This document shows, in pieces, positions 60,555 through 64,000 of a stretch of 64,000 nucleotides of DNA. Every line of letters starts with the position of its first letter. The first letter of the stretch is position 1. The translations under genes were made by a program, and so were the position numbers. Below the pieces are notes generated by a model. That model had not been told where the DNA came from and ran no database searches. It worked only from the letters and a program-made list of their open reading frames with translations. The stretch comes from Chrysopilus asiliformis (taxonomy: Eukaryota; Arthropoda; Insecta; Diptera; Rhagionidae). Location: assembly GCA_964034945.1 (NCBI GenBank), contig OZ035963.1:64484682-64548681 (forward strand), written 5' to 3'.

Positions 60555-60667
60555 CGAGATTTCTTCGCTGCAATATGCGGTGAACGCCTGCTCGTCCTGC
60601 TGCAGGACACAATAAAGTGGTCCCCATGGGAGATTTGCCGTTTTTACTTGGGATGGTCCTTCAATTT
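60555..60667 (-). CDS. Exon C: PH-domain-like segment
   Basis: A pyrimidine-rich acceptor TTTTTTTCCAG and a canonical donor TCG|GTAAGT bracket 113 nt: two bases, then 37 open codons, phase 0 at the end. The peptide includes EGPSQVKTANLPWGPLYCVL followed by QQDEQAFTAYCSEEIS. The order EG - short strand - WGPLYCVLQQD - hydrophobic strand - YCSEE resembles the first strands of pleckstrin-homology domains (EG-x-L...W-x-x-x-Y/F-x-V/C-L). This is pattern reading, not an alignment. PH domains bind phosphoinositides or proteins at membranes and are common in GAP, GEF and adaptor proteins; which family this belongs to is not clear. Both splice sites and the open frame make this one of the best exons in the window. 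Confidence 0.72.
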
Positions 60668-61895
60668 CTGGAAAAAAATCAAAAAGTTTTGAATTAATGA
60701 AGAGTTATTTAATTATTCTAAAACTAGTTTGAATTATAGGCAAATTTCGAGACTTGTTTTGTTTGAAAACATCAAAAACCGTCTTATAAAAGTGGTTTTT
60801 TTTTCTGCTGCCTATTGAGCAACAATTTCCAAAACCAAATCGAGCTTTGCTTTAGCAAACATTTGACAACACTTTTAATTATTTTGAAAACAACACCAGA
60901 AAGAAATCAAGTTGTAAAAATTAAGAGAAGAAATTTACAAAAACTTCTCAACATTATAGCAGATATCAAAGACGTTAACAAGAAATTAATCTTCAATTTT
61001 TATTAAAACTTTCAAGTGCTTTTATGTTACTTAACTTATGTTAATGTATTGCCTTTTTGTTTTTAAAATAAAGTAAAATAAAAAAAAAAACTTTTTAGTA
61101 TTATTTTATTTCCATTTTGCTCAAAAAGCTCTCATTTTTATAAAGCTTTTATAGCTACATGAAAACAGTATTAATTCGAGACACAATCCAAGTAGTTATA
61201 AAAGCTTCATAAAAATTTTCAAGTCTTATATGAAAATGTTTAGCAACAAAAAAGTTCTGCCACAAAAAAAATTCAGCCACAGAAGATGTTTAGCAACAAC
61301 GAAAAATATTTAGCAACAAAAAAAATTTAATAGGTTCAGTGCTAAAATTCTGGGTGAAAAGTTTTCACGAAACTTTTCACGTTTTCACGTTTTTACGTTT
61401 TCACGAAACTTTGAAAAGTTTTCACGTTTTCACGAAACTTTTCTAGTGCGAAAACGATTTAAGGATAGTTTTTCCAGAGTTTTAGAATACCACTTTTTTA
61501 CTCCTATAACCAGAATCGGGTTAGTGCTTCAGGGGGCCATGGGTAAGGTGGCCATCATACGTCCCAAAATGGCCGGAATAATCCCGGATTTAGGCATGTT
61601 TCCCCAGCGTCTCAAAAACTGAACTTTTGTCCCGGAATTATGTTATCTAGGGTTGTAATTTCTTAATCACTACAAACATTGACCTCGGTACCGGAAAATT
61701 TTCGCCTGCGGCGCAATTTCCCCAGAGATTACTGCCTGCAACAAAAAAAAATCGCCAATTTTAAATTAATCCGATTTCAAGTGTTTGCAAACAAATTTCA
61801 TGCACCGCTAAAGACCAGACCCCGGGCGATCGCAAATCGCAGAGTAATTAAATTACTTGCCAATCGATGGTGGCCACATATAATCTCTTAACATT

Positions 61896-62111
61896 TTACA
61901 CCTGTCCAGCGATTCGGTCCGCTTCTTGATATCCAAAGTAGAAAGTCGCTGGTGCAAAACTCCATCGTCGCGTCGCGTTTGCTTTTGGCGGGAAAATTTT
62001 CCCATGTTGTTCGTTCATTGATTGCACGCGATCTGATTCAACCTGCAGAGCATCCAAACGGATCGATCGCCATTTACGGACCACACTGAGACCCACTTGG
62101 TGACTTTTCAT
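61896..62111 (-). CDS. Possible alternative first exon, unknown product
   Basis: ATG at 62111 opens 71 codons; a weak donor ACAG|GTGTAA sits at about 61901, at the end of the frame. The peptide (KWRSIRLDALQVESDRVQSM, then FPPKANATRRWSFAPATF) has coding-like composition and the stretch is relatively GC-rich. It lies between exons B and C on the same strand but ends in phase 0, so it does not fit exon C; only a join to exon D would keep frame. It may be an alternative first exon, a short independent ORF, or chance. Confidence 0.25.
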   Translation of the reverse strand: MKSHQVGLSVVRKWRSIRLDALQVESDRVQSMNEQHGKIFPPKANATRRWSFAPATFYFGYQEADRIAGQV

Positions 62112-62668
62112 CGCCTTTATAGCGATTTTTTTAATTAATCGACTTAACCGGTGAAAATGTGCAACTCTCTGTCTTAATTATGCGGTGCGACAGCGTCTGG
62201 TTTTTCACACGGAAGTCTTGTGAATTTTCGCTTTTTATTTGAGGAGTTTTTTTTTGTTCATAAATTCTGTTGCATAAATCCGTCATTTGGATTAGTTACG
62301 ATAAAATCGTTAGCGAACTTTGATGGCAGCTCCCTCACTTTTCTTATACGGCGATCCGAATTACAAAATTATGTTTTCTGGGGTGACATAACCCCAACTT
62401 AAAGTGAAATTTCTTTAATTTCCATGTTTGACAGGTTTTTGGGGTTCCGTGGTGGTTGACGGTTGCGAATAATTAGAGGAAAATATGGAAAACTTTTCTT
62501 TCTATTGACAGGTTTCAGATGCCACAATTATTGCAATAATTGAAAATATTTCCCGATTTAAAAAAAAAAGTTTAACACATTCGCTGCCGGTCGCGTTTTT
62601 TTTTGCCAGAATTTGAAGGAAATTTTCAGCACCGGCATCGTTTATTTTAAAACCGATTTTCTTTATAA

Positions 62669-63117
62669 TTTTTACTTTCCTCTGCTATAGAAGGGAAGTA
62701 TTGTATTTCTGACGGAGACGGACTCCAGTACGGGAGCAGAAAGAAAATTTCTGATCAGTACGAAATCCGTTTCAGGCAAAATTATGAAGATGTCCATGCA
62801 TCTGTCTGTCAGTCTGTCTGTCACTCAGTCTATCAGTCTGATTGTCTGTCTATCGGTCTGTCGGTCTTTCTGTCGGTCTTTAACCGAGTGAATAACAAAA
62901 AATGAAATTGCGATTTCTAAAAAAACGGACAGACGGACTTACGGACAGACGAACAGACGGACAGGCTGACAGACTAACAGACAGAAAGACATTTTTGTAA
63001 TATTGCTCCAATCGACTCAGGAGTGAGTGATCGGGAAATGTTTTTTAGGCAAAATTAAGAGGTCGAAATGTTTCATAAATACAATACTTTATAGTACTAC
63101 GTATAAGAAAGTAAAAA
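62669..63117. mobile_element. Inverted-repeat element, 449 bp, with opposing GTCT and AGAC arrays
   Basis: The left end TTTTTACTTTCCTCTGCTAT...AAGTATTGTATTTCTGA is mirrored at the right by TAAATACAATACTTTATAGT...GAAAGTAAAAA. Inside lie a (GTCT)n array at 62801-62880 and an (AGAC)n array at 62925-62992, 45 bp apart and in opposite orientation. The whole can fold into a long hairpin. No clear target duplication. Located in the B-C intron. Confidence 0.6.
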
Positions 63118-63574
63118 CTCCTCATCTTATAAAAGCGTTGTTAAAAAATTAGAGACAAAAATCCCAGCACAAAAACGAAGACGTCTTGTACAAAAAACGT
63201 TTTGTACAAAAAACGTTTTCTCCGTTATGAAAAACGTTTTTAAATATCAGAGAAACTTTTTCCATCTCGTTATTAAAATTCTTAATATTTTTTCTCAGTA
63301 AAAATGCAAAAAAAACCTCTCCAGATTCTGCAATCTTCAATCTACATCCAATTTCGCAAAAGTCAATCAAAAGTTGCAATTTGTCGATGGCAGCAATCTT
63401 CAACTTCCTTCATTTTCAGCGAACATCTCGAACTGGATTTCAATTGGCTTCCCAGTTAAGATAACTTTCCCGGTTTAAACAACGAACGGGAGCTGCTAGC
63501 GAACATCCGGGAATGGACAGAAACGGTTGAATGGATTTGCGCGTAAACCGAATTCCCCATCCCTTCACCTTTAC

Positions 63575-63630
63575 CTTGCAAATTGAGATCCATCAAAGAT
63601 GCCATGTTGTAAATCAAAATCAAGCGGATT
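63575..63630 (-). CDS. Exon B of the same gene (possible alternative start)
   Basis: An acceptor TGTAG|A at 63630 would accept the phase-2 end of exon A and give IRLILIYNMASLMDLNLQ before a donor CAAG|GTAAAG at 63575 (phase 1). The donor is convincing; the acceptor is weaker because it has no pyrimidine tract. Two alternatives exist. The same frame is open upstream to about 63764 (including PWFPPATRPDLKLESRDQLW), so the exon could be longer. Translation could also begin at the ATG at 63605 (MASLMDLNLQ). The phase-1 end fits exon C exactly, creating a GAA codon across the junction. The true 5' boundary is the least certain splice site in the model. Confidence 0.5.
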
Positions 63631-63825
63631 CTACACCACAGCTGATCGCGAGATTCTAATTTAAGATCGGGACGAGTTGCAGGTGGAAACCAAGGCATCT
63701 TCATATTGTTGTAAATCTCTATGATCGCAATTTTCATTAATTTTTCCACATTACGTTTGAACTTCTATCAAGACGCCACCAATCTCTGGATTTCTTCTTC
63801 GCAAATTCCCGGTTCTTTCGTTTAC

Positions 63826-63992
63826 CGGAGACGCTTTCGGGTTGCGTGAGGAGGAGGAGGGGCGAGGGGGGGTGGAACTCGCGCGGCGATAATTTCTAAT
63901 TCTTCATCGCTAGAATCTATTTCTGACACTCCGCGAATTCGCTTGCGGAAGACTTGACCACGGGAACGTAGCAAAAATGATGATTGCTTCAT
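63826..63992 (-). CDS. Exon A of a large spliced gene: acidic, proline-rich N-terminus
   Basis: Reading leftward from an ATG at 63992, 55 codons plus two bases stay open up to a donor CCG|GTAAACG at 63826 (phase 2). The peptide is unlike translated intron. It has a basic start (RSRGQVFRKRIR), an acidic serine run (DSSDEELEII), a proline stretch (VPPPLAPPPP) and a basic end (ATRKRL). Base composition is clearly more GC-rich than the flanks. The ATG may not be the true start, since the frame stays open to the window edge. If the donor is not used, the frame stops at the TAA inside GTAAAC, so the exon could also be a short 3' end; the next exons argue against that. Family not recognised. Confidence 0.55.
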
Positions 63993-64000
63993 AAGAAGAC

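Larger units (their letters stand above)
60668..63574 (-). other. Inferred B-C intron
   Basis: 2.9 kb from donor 63575 to acceptor 60668. Holds AGTTTTCACG words at 61355-61440, CGTCCCGGA words with TTTTCGCCTGCGGCGCAATT at 61540-61720, the candidate frame at 61896 and the inverted-repeat element at 62669. A plus-strand 63-codon frame (60815-61006) is followed by AATAAA and A-rich DNA; not convincing. Confidence 0.4.

Noticed and set aside
60815..61006. Plus-strand 63-codon frame followed by AATAAA and an A run
   Set aside because: It starts at TTG, not ATG, and has a very AT-rich Lys/Asn/Ile composition; the A-rich tail is common in this DNA.

Overview
The window looks like a piece of an insect nuclear chromosome. 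It is AT-rich, has no bacterial-style operons and no long open reading frames, and most of it is non-coding DNA packed with short transposon-derived repeats and tandem arrays. Two retroposon-like repeats carry the CCGTTTGTAAC core followed by a (GTCY)n array. That layout matches the mini-me elements known from Diptera, so a fly-like (dipteran) host is the best guess. The species cannot be named from the sequence.

The main gene signal is one large spliced gene on the minus strand. Six exon candidates have matching splice phases. Exons A (63826-63992), B (63575-63630), C (60555-60667) and D (58857-59019) form the 5' part: an acidic and proline-rich N-terminus, then a stretch that reads like the first strands of a PH domain, then a segment with a VKEEPE motif. 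Exon E (39020-39233) begins with its own ATG and also ends in phase 1, so it looks like an alternative first exon driven by an internal promoter. Exon F (21730-21798) is a 69-nt, phase 1/1 exon that both D and E can join without breaking frame. The D-F intron is 37.1 kb and the E-F intron 17.2 kb. Exon F starts with GTGAGT directly after a good acceptor, which is the signature of a recursive (ratchet) splice site. I could not identify the protein family; the gene continues to the left of the window or through a weak candidate exon at 17179-17285.

Almost everything else lies inside, or downstream of, the introns of this gene and is repeat-derived. Elements with diagnostic ends include three families of PIF/Harbinger-like MITEs with AG...CT ends and TTA/TAA target duplications (3466, 26929, 29215 and relatives), a piggyBac-like MITE with TTAA (8328), a small hAT-like MITE (24606), a 1.75-kb hAT-like element with a clean 8-bp duplication that contains a nested mini-me-like repeat and a pogo-like MITE (52141-53886), a 0.59-kb foldback (29949) and a short GC-rich insert with a 12-bp duplication (30669). 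Older dispersed families are RTE-like retroposon tails (10.1, 13.8, 15.5 and 17.5 kb), a family ending in GGCAAGCTAAATAAAAGC, and tetranucleotide GTCT arrays. A pair of 0.49-kb sequences lies in opposite orientation at 40.4 and 44.1 kb.

No CRISPR array, rRNA, complete tRNA, intact transposase or intact reverse transcriptase was seen. The most interesting items are the inferred large gene with alternative first exons and a ratchet-type exon, the fact that several MITE families share one kind of end, and a dispersed palindromic motif (CGCCTGCGGCGCA) found at many places across the window.
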